A stretch of 64,000 nt of DNA from Micromonospora ureilytica. GTDB taxonomy: Bacteria > Actinomycetota > Actinomycetes > Mycobacteriales > Micromonosporaceae. Shown piece by piece: positions 46,878 to 56,089 of the stretch (positions are counted from its first letter, which is position 1; each line of letters opens with the position of its first letter). The notes below the pieces were generated by a model. That model saw only the letters and a list, made by a program, of their open reading frames with translations. It searched no databases and was not told where the DNA came from. The stretch lies in NCBI RefSeq assembly GCF_015751765.1, contig NZ_JADOTX010000001.1:5456001-5520000 (forward strand). Reading direction: 5' to 3'. Position numbers and translations under genes: made by a program.

Positions 46878-47498
46878 ATGGAAACAGATGAGGGCGTCAG
46901 GCGGATGCACCTGGTGGGCGGCAACCTCGCCCTGGACTTCATCAACACCCGCACCGGTCCACCCGTCGGGCCCACGGACGACGACGTGCTCACCGGCTAT
47001 CCAGGGTTGGTCGACTGGGGCGTGTACGCGGGCGCCCTCACCGACACCGAGGCCGCAGCGATGCGCCGGCTGTCTCGCAGCGATCCAGACGGCGCCCACG
47101 CCGCCTTCGTGCGAGCGCAGCGCACCCGCGACAACCTCGACGAGATATTCCGACCGCTGGCCGCCGGAGAGAGCCCGAGCGCGCGTGCACTGGCCCAACT
47201 GCGAGACGACGAAGCCGACGCGCTCGCCCACGCACAACTTGAGCGTGGAAGCACGTTCGGGTGGGCCTGGCGGGATGACCGGACGCTGGCCCGGCCGCTA
47301 CGGCCAGTGACGCACGCAGCGGTCCAACTACTCACCGACGGGCCGCTGGACCGGATCAAGGGATGCGGAGGCTGCCGCTTCATCTTCGTCGACGAGAGCA
47401 AGAACCGCAGTCGCCGCTGGTGCAGCATGGACGACTGCGGAACTACCGAGAAGATCCGCCGCTACGTCGCCGCGCGACGTACGCGTGCGACGCGGTGA
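46878..47498 (+). CDS. CGNR zinc-finger/ABATE-domain regulator
   Basis: 206 residues. The N-terminal ABATE stress-response domain begins at LVGGNLALDFINTRTG. The C-terminal CGNR finger has Cys pairs in IKGCGGCRFIFVDESKNRSR and RRWCSMDDCGTTEKIRRY. The family is thought to be transcriptional and typically sits next to exporters or dehydrogenases, as here with the divergent MFS gene. ATG 46878 is used. Confidence 0.92.
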   Translation: METDEGVRRMHLVGGNLALDFINTRTGPPVGPTDDDVLTGYPGLVDWGVYAGALTDTEAAAMRRLSRSDPDGAHAAFVRAQRTRDNLDEIFRPLAAGESPSARALAQLRDDEADALAHAQLERGSTFGWAWRDDRTLARPLRPVTHAAVQLLTDGPLDRIKGCGGCRFIFVDESKNRSRRWCSMDDCGTTEKIRRYVAARRTRATR

Positions 47499-47521
47499 GC
47501 GCCGAGCCAACAGTGAGTGTT

Positions 47522-47552
47522 GGTGGAGCCCAGGGGACACGAACCCCTGACT
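47522..47552 (-). repeat. Duplicated 3' end of tRNA-Ala (possible att scar)
   Basis: About 31 bases closely match the 3' end of the tRNA-Ala gene at 48139-48214: encoded CCA, 3' acceptor strand and T-arm, with a T-loop base change. No D-arm or anticodon arm follows, so it is not a working tRNA. It has the same orientation as the intact gene, about 620 bp from it, with the VOC gene between. This is the pattern left by integration of an element at a tRNA 3' end. Confidence 0.6.
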
Positions 47553-47656
47553 CGCCCCGCCCGATACGATCGCGACCTTGTTCGCACTGCGGGGATCCCA
47601 TGAGATCCGCATGCGGCCGCCCTGGCAGTTCCCCATGCTGAGAGCAGGTTTCGTCA

Positions 47657-48037
47657 ATGGTATGCCGTATCGGTGAGCTCGTGCTCAAGTGCCGCGACCC
47701 CGAGGTGCTGGCGCGGTTCTGGGGCGAAATCCTCGACTTCAGAGAGCTCGATCGCGAAGAGGGGGTCTACATCGAGATAGGCCCGCGCGAAGGGTTCGGC
47801 GGCCCACAGCCGACGATCTTCCTCATCCGCGACGACGAGCCGAAGAACGGGCATGCCCGGCTGCACATCGACGTCAACCCCACCGACCGCGATCAGGACG
47901 CCGAACTCGAGCGCCTCCTGGCCGCCGGGGCCAAACTCGTCGACATCGGTCAGCCTGCGGATGCGTCCTGGCACGTCCTCGCCGATCCAGAAGGCAACGA
48001 GTTCTGCCTGCTCAAGCGCCGCCTCGACCCACTCTGA
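47657..48037 (+). CDS. VOC (glyoxalase/bleomycin resistance) family protein
   Basis: 126 residues with one complete pair of VOC beta-alpha-beta-beta-beta units: MVCRIGELVLKCRDPEVLARFW at the N-terminus and HARLHIDVNPTDRDQD then ADASWHVLADPEGNEFCLL. The His and Glu positions expected for metal binding are present. This glyoxalase-like subfamily is common in actinomycetes; the substrate is not known. It lies between the duplicated tRNA fragment and tRNA-Ala, possibly as cargo of an integrated element. Confidence 0.88.
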   Translation: MVCRIGELVLKCRDPEVLARFWGEILDFRELDREEGVYIEIGPREGFGGPQPTIFLIRDDEPKNGHARLHIDVNPTDRDQDAELERLLAAGAKLVDIGQPADASWHVLADPEGNEFCLLKRRLDPL

Positions 48038-48138
48038 CGGCCCTCGCCCAAACGATCGACGCAGCCGCCCACCCGCCGCCGCCGAGAATGCCGCCGAGAA
48101 TCAGGAGGGAGAAACGCCCCGTGACCTGCGCCGGAGCT

Positions 48139-48214
48139 TGGTGGAGCCCAGGGGACTCGAACCCCTAACCCCTGCCTTGCAAAGGCAGTGCTCTGCCAGT
48201 TGAGCTAGGGCCCC
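48139..48214 (-). tRNA. tRNA-Ala (anticodon TGC)
   Basis: A full cloverleaf reads on the minus strand from GGGGCCC (48214) to an encoded CCA (48139-48141). The anticodon loop is TTTGCAA with anticodon TGC. The G3:U70 wobble pair that identifies tRNA-Ala is present. The T-arm contains GTTCGAGTCC. Its 3' end is duplicated at 47522-47552. Confidence 0.97.
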
Positions 48215-48256
48215 TTGAGTGGCTGCGGCGACGATCGCTCGTCGCCGGGCCCGACG

Positions 48257-48385
48257 TCAGCGCAGATCGGGCGCGGTGGTCGCCTCGTGCCACAGGGCAC
48301 GCTCGTCGTTCGACGCCTTGATCTTGTTGAACACGACGGCGGCTACGCCGACGACGCCAGCCAGAATCAGCAGCTTCTTGAACAT
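48257..48385 (-). CDS. DLW-39 family protein, 42 aa
   Basis: This small gene lies between tRNA-Ala and tRNA-Ile. It encodes MFKKLLILAGVVGV followed by a hydrophobic helix (about 4-19), a basic KIKASNDE stretch and the family's ALWHEATTAPDL ending (DLW-type motif). DLW-39 proteins are small actinobacterial single-pass proteins encoded near gyrA and the Ile/Ala tRNAs, exactly this location. The function is unknown. ATG at 48385. Confidence 0.85.
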   Translation of the reverse strand: MFKKLLILAGVVGVAAVVFNKIKASNDERALWHEATTAPDLR

Positions 48386-48427
48386 GGGGCGACCCCTCGC
48401 GCTCGACTACTGTCGGACGACTTGCGG

Positions 48428-48501
48428 TGGGGCTAGATGGAATCGAACCATCGACCTCAGAGTTATCAGCTCTGCGCTCTAACCGACTGAGCTATAGCCC
48501 C
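48428..48501 (-). tRNA. tRNA-Ile (anticodon GAT)
   Basis: 74-nt cloverleaf on the minus strand: acceptor GGGGCTA/TAGCCCC, D-arm AGCTCAGTCGGTTAGAGC, anticodon stem CAGAG/CTCTG with loop CTGATAA (anticodon GAT), T-arm GGTTCGATTCC. CCA is not encoded. It is downstream of the gyrB-gyrA-DUF3566 series, as in other actinobacteria. Confidence 0.97.
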
Positions 48502-48603
48502 GCGTTGCGACGAGCAAGATTAACCCATCCGCTCTGCCAGCCCCAAATCGGGGTCCGAGCCTACGAGCCGGGCCCGTCGCCACCTGCAAAACCTACCGGA
48601 GTA

Positions 48604-48647
48604 CGGGACGCCGGAGCGACCGCATTCCGCGGTGCTCCGGCGTCCCG
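48604..48647 (-). terminator. Terminator of the gyrB-gyrA-DUF3566 series
   Basis: A 14-bp stem (48604-48617 with 48634-48647) is stacked on a 5-bp inner stem (48619-48623 with 48629-48633), with a single G bulge and a 5-nt loop, starting six bases beyond the DUF3566 stop. There is no T-tract. Confidence 0.8.
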
Positions 48648-48652
48648 GTGGC

Positions 48653-49570
48653 TCAGTCCCGCTCGGCGAGGGTCAGCTCGATCCCGCCGACCAGGTCAGC
48701 GCAGACGTTGTAGACGAACGCGCCGAGCGTGGCCAGCGCGGTGAACAGCACCACGTTGACCAGGCCGATCAGCGCCGAGCTGAGGATCACGCCCTTGGCG
48801 GTGATCTGGAAGCCGCTGGTGCTCTGCCCACCGCCGGCGTTGACCAGGTCACTCAGGCTCTCGTTGACGCTCTGGAACACACCCATCGCGTCCAGCGCCA
48901 GGTACAGCACCGAGGTGGCGACCACCACGACGATGAACAGCACCACCGACACCGCGAATGCGAACTTCATCACGGACCACGGGTCGATCCGCTTCAGGTT
49001 AAGCCGGGCCCGGCGCGGTCCGCGGGAGGCGGCCGAACTGACCGACGTACGCGCCGCACGCACCGCGTCACCGACGCGGGCGGCCCCGACGGCGGACGCG
49101 TTACCGATCCCCGGCGGCAGGCCACCGCCACTGGCCGGACGGCCGGCAGCCGAAGCGGTACGCGCCGAGTCCGGCTGCGGCTGGGTCATGCCCGGTGTGA
49201 TCCGCGGCTGGGTGCCGGTGGACCCGGTCGACGCCGCCTGACCGGGCCGGACACCGATCGGCTGGGTGGTGGCCGGACGGGCCGCGGGTGCCGCCGCCGG
49301 CCCCGGAGGGTTGGCGGCGACCGACGACGTCGGCGTCTCGGCGCTGGACGCCTCGGTCTTGTCGCCCGACCCGCCGTCCTCACCAGGCTGCTCCGGCGGC
49401 GGTGTCATACCCGGAGCCCTGGTGAACTTCGGGGCAGGCGCGTCGGCGGGGACCGTCGCCCGGCCTACGGCCGCGCGGCCGGTCGCTGGTGTGCCGCCCT
49501 TGGCGGCCTCCTCGTCGACCGGGTTGGCCGAGGTCCCCGAGTTCCCCGACTTCGCCTGTGTCTCCGTCAT
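48653..49570 (-). CDS. DUF3566 domain-containing membrane protein
   Basis: 305 residues. A long disordered Pro/Ala/Gly/Thr cytoplasmic region (1-185) precedes the DUF3566 domain (about 190-300). The domain has two membrane helices (FAFAVSVVLFIVVVVATSVL; GLVNVVLFTALATLGAFVYN) around a short extracytoplasmic loop with ALDAMGVFQSVNE. It is the gyrA-linked protein found in nearly all actinobacteria (mycobacterial Rv0007-like). It starts four bases after the gyrA stop, so it is co-transcribed. Confidence 0.92.
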   Translation of the reverse strand: MTETQAKSGNSGTSANPVDEEAAKGGTPATGRAAVGRATVPADAPAPKFTRAPGMTPPPEQPGEDGGSGDKTEASSAETPTSSVAANPPGPAAAPAARPATTQPIGVRPGQAASTGSTGTQPRITPGMTQPQPDSARTASAAGRPASGGGLPPGIGNASAVGAARVGDAVRAARTSVSSAASRGPRRARLNLKRIDPWSVMKFAFAVSVVLFIVVVVATSVLYLALDAMGVFQSVNESLSDLVNAGGGQSTSGFQITAKGVILSSALIGLVNVVLFTALATLGAFVYNVCADLVGGIELTLAERD

Positions 49571-49574
49571 TCAA

Positions 49575-52097
49575 CTAGTCCTGTTCGTCAGGCTCGTCGG
49601 CATTGCGAGCAATCGCCACGATAGTCACGCCGTCCGGGAGGTCCATCAGCTTGACCCCCATTGTGTTCCGGTCACGCGTACGGCGTACAGGCTTCACCGG
49701 AGTCCGAATGACACCACCGTTGCTGGTGATCGCGAACAGTTCGTCGTCCGGATCGATCACCACCGCGCCAACCAGACCACCGCGCCGTTCGGTGATCTTT
49801 GCAGTCAACACGCCCTTACCTCCCCGGCCCTGCACCGGGTATTCCTCGATCGGGGTCCGCTTCGCGTATCCCCCGTTCGTGGCCACCAGCACGTCCAAAC
49901 CTTCCCGCACGACTTCCATGGCGAGCAGGACGTCGTCGTCCGTGAAGCGCATGCCGATCACGCCCGAGGTGGCCCGGCCCATCGGCCGCAACGCCTCGTC
50001 CGAGGCGTTGAACCGGATCGCCTGTGCCTTCTTCGAGACCAGCAGCAGGTCGTTCTCCGGCGCAACCAGCGCAGCACCGACCAGCTCGTCCTCATCGCGC
50101 AGGTTGATCGCGATGATGCCGCCGGAACGGTTGGAGTCGAACTCCTCGAGCCGCGTCTTCTTCACCAGGCCGTTCTTCGTGGCCAGTACCAGATAGGGGG
50201 CTACCTGGTAGTTCGGGATCTCAATGATCTGCGCTATCTGCTCGTCGGGTAGGAAGGCGAGCAGATTGGCCACGTGTTGGCCCTTGGCTACCCTACTGGC
50301 CTCCGGCAACTCGTACGCCTTGGCCCGGTAGACACGGCCCTTGTTCGTGAGGAACAAGATCCAGTCGTGGGTCGAGCAGACGAAGAAGTGGCTGACGATG
50401 TCGTCCTGCCGCAGCGTGGCGCCACTGACGCCCTTACCGCCGCGCCGCTGCGAGCGGTACAGGTCGACCTTGGTCCGCTTGGCGTACCCGGTGCGGGTGA
50501 TCGTGACGACCACGTCCTCGCGGGCGATGAGGTCCTCCATCGAGACCTCGCCGTCGAACGGGATGATCTGCGTCCGCCGCTCGTCGCCCCACTTGGTGAC
50601 GATCTCCCCCAGCTCCTCCGAGACGATCCGCCGCTGCCGCTCCGGCTTGGCGAGGATGTCCTTGAGGTCGGCGATCTCGATCTCGAGCTTGGCCAGGTCG
50701 TCCACGATCCGCTGCCGCTCCAGAGCGGCGAGCCGGCGCAGCTGCATGTCCAGGATCGCGGTCGCCTGGATCTCGTCGATCTCCAGCAGCCGGATCAGGC
50801 CCTGCCGGGCGTCATCCACCGTCGGCGAGCGCCGGATCAGGGCGATCACCTCGTCCAGCGCGTCCAGCGCCTTGCCCAGGCCGCGCAGGATGTGTGCCCG
50901 CTCCTCGGCCTTGCGCAGCCGGAACGCGGTCCGCCGGCGGATCACGTCGATCTGGTGCTCGACGTAGTAGCGGATGAACTGGGCCAGGTTGAGCGTGCGC
51001 GGCACCCCGTCGACGAGGGCCAGCATGTTGGCGCCGAAGGTCTCCTGGAGCTGGGTGTGCTTGTAGAGGTTGTTCAGCACGACCTTCGCGACCGCGTCGC
51101 GCTTGAGCACCAGCACGATCCGCATGCCGGTACGCCCGGAGGACTCGTCGCGGATGTCGGCGATCCCGGCGAGCTTGCCCTCCTTGATCAGCTCGGCGAT
51201 CCGCTCCGCGAGGTTGTCCGGGTTGACCTGGTAGGGCAGCTCGCTGACGACCAGGCATGGCCGGCCCCGCTTGTCCTCCTCGACCTCCACCACGGCGCGC
51301 ATCCGGATCGAGCCACGACCCGTGCGGTACGCGTCCTGAATTGCGGTGGTGCCGACGATCAGGCCGTGGGTCGGGAAGTCCGGACCCTTGACGATGCCGA
51401 GCAACGCCTCGAGGGTGGCCTCCTCGTCCTCCTCCGGGTGCTCCAGGCACCACTGCACCGCCGCGCCGATCTCGCGCAGGTTGTGCGGCGGGATCTTGGT
51501 GGCCATGCCGACCGCGATGCCCTCGGAGCCGTTCAGTAGCAGGTTGGGAATCCGCGACGGCAGGATCGTGGGCTCCTTGGCCCGACCGTCGTAGTTGTTC
51601 TGCAGTTCGACGGTGTCCTCGTCGATGTCCCGCAGCATCTCCATGGCGAGGGGGTCGAGCTTGCACTCGGTGTATCGCATGGCCGCAGCCGGATCGTTAC
51701 CGGGCGAGCCGAAGTTGCCGTTGCCGTCGACCAGCGGGTATCGCAGCGACCAGGGCTGCGCCATCCGGACCAGCGCGTCGTAGATCGACGAGTCGCCGTG
51801 CGGGTGGAACTGACCCATCACGTCACCGACGACGCGGGAGCACTTCACGTAGCCACGGTCCGGGCGGTAGCCGGAGTCGAACATCGCGTAGAGGATCTTG
51901 CGGTGGACCGGCTTGAGGCCGTCCCGGACGTCCGGCAGCGCGCGACCGACGATGACGCTCATGGCGTAGTCGAGGTAGGAGCGCTGCATCTCCACCTCGA
52001 GCCCGACCGGTTCGATCCGGTCGTGCGTGACCACCGCGGCGATGGCCTCGGTGGGAACCTCGGGCTCGTTCGGTGTGGACTCGGGAGAATCGGTCAC
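49575..52097 (-). CDS. gyrA: DNA gyrase subunit A
   Basis: 840 residues. The breakage-reunion domain (about 30-530) has [19 protein letters not shown] and the catalytic Tyr in MRYTECKL (Tyr 142). The C-terminal propeller (about 540-830) has the GyrA box QRRGGKG. The quinolone-determining residues correspond to Ser 103 (E. coli Ser83) and Asp 107 (Asp87), both the sensitive type; mycobacteria carry Ala at the former. With GyrB it introduces negative supercoils. The start is GTG 52097 with TAAGGG upstream. The spacer to gyrB has a palindrome GACTC-A-GAGTC at 52113-52123 and four DnaA boxes. Confidence 0.97.
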   Translation of the reverse strand: MTDSPESTPNEPEVPTEAIAAVVTHDRIEPVGLEVEMQRSYLDYAMSVIVGRALPDVRDGLKPVHRKILYAMFDSGYRPDRGYVKCSRVVGDVMGQFHPHGDSSIYDALVRMAQPWSLRYPLVDGNGNFGSPGNDPAAAMRYTECKLDPLAMEMLRDIDEDTVELQNNYDGRAKEPTILPSRIPNLLLNGSEGIAVGMATKIPPHNLREIGAAVQWCLEHPEEDEEATLEALLGIVKGPDFPTHGLIVGTTAIQDAYRTGRGSIRMRAVVEVEEDKRGRPCLVVSELPYQVNPDNLAERIAELIKEGKLAGIADIRDESSGRTGMRIVLVLKRDAVAKVVLNNLYKHTQLQETFGANMLALVDGVPRTLNLAQFIRYYVEHQIDVIRRRTAFRLRKAEERAHILRGLGKALDALDEVIALIRRSPTVDDARQGLIRLLEIDEIQATAILDMQLRRLAALERQRIVDDLAKLEIEIADLKDILAKPERQRRIVSEELGEIVTKWGDERRTQIIPFDGEVSMEDLIAREDVVVTITRTGYAKRTKVDLYRSQRRGGKGVSGATLRQDDIVSHFFVCSTHDWILFLTNKGRVYRAKAYELPEASRVAKGQHVANLLAFLPDEQIAQIIEIPNYQVAPYLVLATKNGLVKKTRLEEFDSNRSGGIIAINLRDEDELVGAALVAPENDLLLVSKKAQAIRFNASDEALRPMGRATSGVIGMRFTDDDVLLAMEVVREGLDVLVATNGGYAKRTPIEEYPVQGRGGKGVLTAKITERRGGLVGAVVIDPDDELFAITSNGGVIRTPVKPVRRTRDRNTMGVKLMDLPDGVTIVAIARNADEPDEQD

Positions 52098-52133
52098 TGT
52101 ATACCCTTATCAGACTCAGAGTCGTTTTCGTGC

Positions 52134-52185
52134 TGTGGATAACCGCTGTGGATACCGGCCAAGCTGTGGATAACTCTGTGGACCG
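52134..52185. promoter_or_regulatory. Cluster of four DnaA boxes between gyrB and gyrA
   Basis: TGTGGATAA at 52134-52142 and 52165-52173 are perfect consensus boxes (TTATCCACA on the minus strand). TGTGGATAC at 52147-52155 and TGTGGACCG at 52177-52185 are near matches. All have the same orientation, in a 52-bp stretch of the 130-bp spacer, 37 bp upstream of the gyrA start. Confidence 0.8.
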
Positions 52186-52227
52186 CCGGATCGGCCGGGC
52201 AGTGCCCGACCGATCCGCAGCAGTCCG

Positions 52228-54174
52228 TCAGATGTCCAGGAACCGCACGTCCTTGGCGTTGCGCTGAATGAACGACCGGCGCGCCTCGACGTCCTCACCC
52301 ATCAGCACACTGAACAACTCGTCGGCGGTCGCCGCGTCGTCGAGAGTGACCTGACGCAGGGTACGCGTCGCCGGGTTCATAGTGGTTTCCCACAGCTCGG
52401 GATAGTTCATCTCGCCGAGGCCCTTGAAGCGCTGGATGTCGTCCGGCTTGGCGTTCGGCTTCTTCTGCTGCCGCAGCGCGATCAGACCGTCCCGCTCGCG
52501 GTCGGAGTACGCGTACTGGGCGTCGTCGCCCTTCTTGTTCCACTTGATCTTGTAGAGCGGCGGGGCGGCCAGGTAGACGTTGCCCATCTCGACAAGCGGA
52601 CGCATGAAGCGGAACAGCAGGGTGAGCAGCAGCGTCTGGATGTGCTGGCCGTCGACGTCCGCGTCGGCCATCAGCACCACCTTGTGGTACCGCAGCTTCT
52701 CCATGTCGAAGTCGTCGTGGATGCCGGTGCCCAGCGCGGTGATCAGCGCCTGGACCTCGTTGTTCTTCAGAACCCGGTCGATCCGGGCCTTCTCCACGTT
52801 GAGGATCTTGCCGCGGATCGGCAGGATCGCCTGGGTCCGTGGGTCGCGGCCCTGCTTGGCCGAGCCACCGGCCGAGTCACCCTCGACGATGAACACCTCG
52901 GACTCGCGGGGGTCGGTCGACTGGCAGTCGGCCAGCTTGCCCGGCATCGAGCCGGACTCCAGCAGCGACTTGCGCCGGGCCAGCTTGCGCGCCTGCTGCG
53001 CGGCGATCCGGGCCCGGGCCGCCTGGGAGGCCTTCGTGATGATCATCTTGGCCTCGGCCGGGTTGCGGTCGAACCAGTCGACCAGCCGGTCGTTGCAGAC
53101 GCGCTGCACGAAGCTCTTCACCGGGGTGTTGCCCAGCTTGGTCTTGGTCTGGCCCTCGAACTGCGGGTTGGCCAGCTTGACCGAGATGATCGCCGCGAGC
53201 CCTTCGCGGATGTCCTCGCCGGAGAGCTTCTCGTCGCCCTTGAGCAGCTTCTTGTCGGTGCCGTACCGGTTGACCACGCTGGTCAGCGCGGACCGGAAGC
53301 CCTCCTCGTGGGTGCCGCCCTCGTGGGTGTTGATCGTGTTGGCGAAGGTGTAGACCGACTCGCCGTACGACTCGTTCCACTGCATGGCGATCTCGAGTGA
53401 CATGCCCTCCTCCTCGGCCTCGAACTCGACCACGGTCTTGTGGATCGGGCTCTTCGAGGCGTTGAGGTGCCGGACGAAGTCCGCGATGCCGCCCTCGTAG
53501 TAGAAGGTGACCTCGCGTTGCCGGCCGTCCTCCTCCTCGGCCACCCGCTCGTCGAGCAGGTGGATGCGGAGGGCGCGGTTGAGGAAGGCCATCTCCTGCA
53601 GGCGCCGGTAGATGGTCTGGAAGTCGAAGTCGACGGTCTCGAAGACGTCGGGGTCGGGCCAGAAGGAGACGGCCGAGCCGGTGCGGTCGGTGGTCTCGCC
53701 CTTCTCCAGCGGGCCCGGCTTGGAGTTGGTGTAGTGCTGCCGCCACACGGAGCCGGACTTGTGGATCTCGACGAACATCTTGGTGGAGAGCGCGTTCACG
53801 ACGGAGACGCCGACGCCGTGCAGGCCGCCGGAGACCGCGTACGCCTTGCCGTCGAACTTGCCACCCGCGTGCAGGATGGTGAGCGCGACCTCGACACCCG
53901 GCTTCTTGAGCTTCGGGTGGAGGTCGACCGGGAAGCCACGGCCGTTGTCGGTGACCTGGACGCCACCGTCGGCGCGCAGCACCACGTCGATGGTGTCGCA
54001 GTAACCGGCCAGCGCCTCGTCGACCGCGTTGTCGACGACCTCCCAGACGAGGTGGTGCAGACCGCGCTCGCCGGTGGACCCGATGTACATACCGGGCCGC
54101 TTGCGAACCGCCTCCAGCCCCTCGAGAACGGTGATCGACTCTGCGCCGTACTCCTGCTTGTCCTGCGCTGCCAC
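52228..54174 (-). CDS. gyrB: DNA gyrase subunit B
   Basis: 648 residues from GTG 54174 ([14 protein letters not shown]), the usual length in this order; the frame continuing to 54408 is Arg-rich and non-coding in nature. The GHKL ATPase has [23 protein letters not shown] and the DNGRGFPV motif, followed by [14 protein letters not shown]. The TOPRIM domain has [17 protein letters not shown] and [12 protein letters not shown]. The C-terminus is [17 protein letters not shown]. It is the ATP-driven subunit of gyrase. Confidence 0.97.
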   Translation of the reverse strand: MAAQDKQEYGAESITVLEGLEAVRKRPGMYIGSTGERGLHHLVWEVVDNAVDEALAGYCDTIDVVLRADGGVQVTDNGRGFPVDLHPKLKKPGVEVALTILHAGGKFDGKAYAVSGGLHGVGVSVVNALSTKMFVEIHKSGSVWRQHYTNSKPGPLEKGETTDRTGSAVSFWPDPDVFETVDFDFQTIYRRLQEMAFLNRALRIHLLDERVAEEEDGRQREVTFYYEGGIADFVRHLNASKSPIHKTVVEFEAEEEGMSLEIAMQWNESYGESVYTFANTINTHEGGTHEEGFRSALTSVVNRYGTDKKLLKGDEKLSGEDIREGLAAIISVKLANPQFEGQTKTKLGNTPVKSFVQRVCNDRLVDWFDRNPAEAKMIITKASQAARARIAAQQARKLARRKSLLESGSMPGKLADCQSTDPRESEVFIVEGDSAGGSAKQGRDPRTQAILPIRGKILNVEKARIDRVLKNNEVQALITALGTGIHDDFDMEKLRYHKVVLMADADVDGQHIQTLLLTLLFRFMRPLVEMGNVYLAAPPLYKIKWNKKGDDAQYAYSDRERDGLIALRQQKKPNAKPDDIQRFKGLGEMNYPELWETTMNPATRTLRQVTLDDAATADELFSVLMGEDVEARRSFIQRNAKDVRFLDI

Positions 54175-54695
54175 CCTCGGCCACTTTCTCGCGTCAGCCG
54201 CGCCGGTAGGGGCGCGTCGGGCGCGGGTTCGGCGGACAGGACGCGACGTCGGCGCGCGGACCGGCGCCGGAGACCTCCGGACAGCGGGTCGAACGCGCCG
54301 GTCGCCGCGGTTGCCCGCGGATCGCGATCGGCTCGACCCGACGTGGAGAATGAATCTGGGCCACTGGCCCCGTCCCACTCCCGCACCGGGTCTTCGTCTC
54401 GCTGTCAATCCTACTGTGCGTGGAGGACAGAACCACCACTCGGCACCCTCAGAGAGGCGGCTGAGAAGTCCGTAGCCGGCAGAACCCCGTCGCCCACGAC
54501 TCCCCCCACACGCCAGGCTCCCATCGCACGCGCCGCCCCGGAACGGGTTGACCCGCGGTCGGGCGGGTCGGGGGTCGCGGCCAAAGCGTCCGTGCCGTAC
54601 GTTTGCGGCGCCCCGGAACCAACCTTGATCTTTACCGGTTGGAACCGGGACGATCGACCCGATCGACCCGACACGTGCTCTTTAAGAGGTGACAG
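54175..54695. other. 521-bp divergent region upstream of gyrB
   Basis: There is no gene with convincing codon bias. It must carry the gyrB promoter (minus) and the promoter of the gene at 54696 (plus). TTGACA on the minus strand (54408-54403) lacks a matching -10. A direct repeat GATCGACCC occurs twice near 54651-54668, and an imperfect CCAACC/GGTTGG dyad lies near 54620-54645. AAGAGGTGACAG precedes the plus-strand ATG as ribosome site. Confidence 0.4.
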
Positions 54696-55250
54696 ATGGG
54701 GCTGGACAACGTCGCGGTGCACTGGCCGCGTACCGGCCGCTTCTACGATCCGGTCGCGCCGGCCGAGTTCGTCGACTTCGGCGAGATCGTCGACCTGCCG
54801 CGCATTTCCGCGCCGACCGCGGCGCTGGCCGAGCTCATCGCGAAGACCGGCACCATCCGGGCGACCGCGTACACCGAGTTGGTAGATCTGCTGCTCGGCC
54901 TCGAAGGTGTGTTGTACGCCACAGACGCCGCCGCCGAGGACGAGGACCCGGTGATCGATCCGGACGGCTGCTCCTGGATCGCGAGCGGGATCGAGAGGTT
55001 CGTGGCCGCGCACCGCGCGAACGGCGAGGCGGTCACCTTCGAGTCGGTGAGCACCGTGCTGCGCTCGCTGCTCGGCGACGGTCGGTTGGCCGAACAGCAG
55101 CTGCGCTGGCTGGAGAGCCGGCTCGACGCGCTGCGCGACGAGAGCGGTGACCCGCCGCAGTGGAACTTCACATGCGCCGAGCTGGGCGTGCTGGCCGCGT
55201 TCTACCGGCGCTGCGCCGAGCGCGGGTTCGCCGTCTACGCCGACGCCTGA
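54696..55250 (+). CDS. Conserved hypothetical protein, 184 aa
   Basis: ATG 54696 has AGAGGTGAC upstream. The protein is soluble, acidic and mostly helical, e.g. TAALAELIAKTGTIRATAYTE and LAEQQLRWLESRLDALRD. It ends with a Cys-containing FTCAELGVLAAFYRRCAERG. No known family is recognised. Its 3' end overlaps the OhrR-type gene on the other strand by 16 bases. The gene interrupts the usual recF-DUF721-gyrB order, with its two neighbours, as a lineage-specific insertion. Confidence 0.65.
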   Translation: MGLDNVAVHWPRTGRFYDPVAPAEFVDFGEIVDLPRISAPTAALAELIAKTGTIRATAYTELVDLLLGLEGVLYATDAAAEDEDPVIDPDGCSWIASGIERFVAAHRANGEAVTFESVSTVLRSLLGDGRLAEQQLRWLESRLDALRDESGDPPQWNFTCAELGVLAAFYRRCAERGFAVYADA

Positions 55251-55726
55251 GCCGCCGTGTCGGCCTCCGCGGCGGCGGCGGGGCGGCCGGCAGCCGTGAT
55301 CAACTGAGTGAGCACCCCGTGCAGGTGTTGCAGGTCCTCGACGGGCAGTCCGAGTCGCTGCACGATCGCGGCCGGGATCAGCTCCGCCTGACTCCGCAGC
55401 GCCGCGCCGCTGGCGGTGAGGGTGACGGCGAGGCTGCGCTCGTCACTCCTGTCGCGTTCCCGGCGCAGGTAGCCGGCCGCTTCCAGCCGCTTGAGCAGGG
55501 GTGACAGCGTGCCCGGGTCGAGCTGGAGCAGGCGACTGAGGTCGCGGCCGGACAACGGCGCGTGCTGCCAGAGCGCCAACATCACCAGGTACTGCGGGTG
55601 GGTCAGCCCCATCGGTTCCAGGAGCGGGCGGTAGACGGCCACCACGCTGCGCGCGGCGACCGAGAGGGCGAAACAGACCTGCTGCTCCAGGGCCAGCGGG
55701 TCGACGCCGTCCGGTCGTTCGCTCAT
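55235..55726 (-). CDS. OhrR-type MarR regulator (organic peroxide sensor)
   Basis: 163 residues. The N-terminal ALEQQVCFALSVAAR places a Cys (near residue 18) exactly where OhrR carries its peroxide-reactive Cys. The conserved Tyr of VYRPLLEPMGLTHPQYLVML and the winged helix (LSRLLQLDPGTLSPLLKRLE, RRERDRSDERSLAV) also match. OhrR represses an adjacent ohr peroxidase, but none is found here. ATG 55726 is chosen; the longer frame crosses its own promoter. The TTGGT/ACCAA dyads just upstream are a candidate operator. Confidence 0.88.
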   Translation of the reverse strand: MSERPDGVDPLALEQQVCFALSVAARSVVAVYRPLLEPMGLTHPQYLVMLALWQHAPLSGRDLSRLLQLDPGTLSPLLKRLEAAGYLRRERDRSDERSLAVTLTASGAALRSQAELIPAAIVQRLGLPVEDLQHLHGVLTQLITAAGRPAAAAEADTAAQASA

Positions 55727-55766
55727 CGGTTGCCCTCTCTCCGCACGATGACTATCGTACCGATCA

Positions 55767-55786
55767 TTGGTACACCAACCATTGGT
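55767..55786. promoter_or_regulatory. Overlapping TTGGT/ACCAA operator-like dyads
   Basis: TTGGT (55767-55771), ACCAA (55774-55778) and TTGGT (55782-55786) form two overlapping palindromes with 2- and 3-base centres, 40 bp upstream of the OhrR-type ATG and 67 bp upstream of the small plus-strand gene. This is a plausible autoregulatory site. Confidence 0.5.
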
Positions 55787-55852
55787 GCCCCAACGGTCTC
55801 CCTCGTGCGACGGGCGAGACCCGGCGAGGCGACGCGGGGAAGAGGGCGGCAG

Positions 55853-56080
55853 ATGAGCGAGGACGGCGCGGTCACCAGGGCCCAGGGCGAGGGTGGCCGA
55901 CTGATGCGCTGGGCCTTCCGGCACCTCGCCGGCCCGGCCGAGGGTGTGCAGGGCGCGGTCCAGGGCGGCTCGGCCGAGGCCCGCGAGGCGTGGAAACGCG
56001 ACCTGGCCGAGCGCAAGCGCTTCACCCGGGAGCAGCGGGAACGCAAGCGGGCAGCCCGCGAGGCCGACCGGCGCGGCTGA
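55853..56080 (+). CDS. Small basic hypothetical protein, 75 aa
   Basis: The ATG 55853 is preceded by GGGGAAGAGGGCGG. The N-terminal half is Gly/Ala-rich (GEGGRLMRWAFRHLAGPAEGVQGAV). The C-terminal half is a strongly charged helix of Arg, Lys and Glu (EAWKRDLAERKRFTREQRE). There is no membrane helix. It is divergent from the OhrR-type regulator and converges with the DUF721 gene nine bases away. It is unrecognised and could be the regulator's target. Confidence 0.5.
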   Translation: MSEDGAVTRAQGEGGRLMRWAFRHLAGPAEGVQGAVQGGSAEAREAWKRDLAERKRFTREQRERKRAAREADRRG

Positions 56081-56089
56081 GGGGTCGGC

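Noticed and set aside
47522-47590. Possible second tRNA gene
   Set aside because: Only the T-arm and 3' acceptor strand are present; no D-arm or anticodon stem-loop can be formed upstream on that strand.
54403-54408. TTGACA as gyrB -35 element
   Set aside because: The position about 17 bp downstream on the minus strand reads TGCGGG, not a -10, so the promoter cannot be placed.
54411-55013. 200-codon minus-strand frame overlapping the gyrB upstream region
   Set aside because: Most of it is antisense to the gene at 54696, which has a good ribosome site and better codon bias; no motif is visible.
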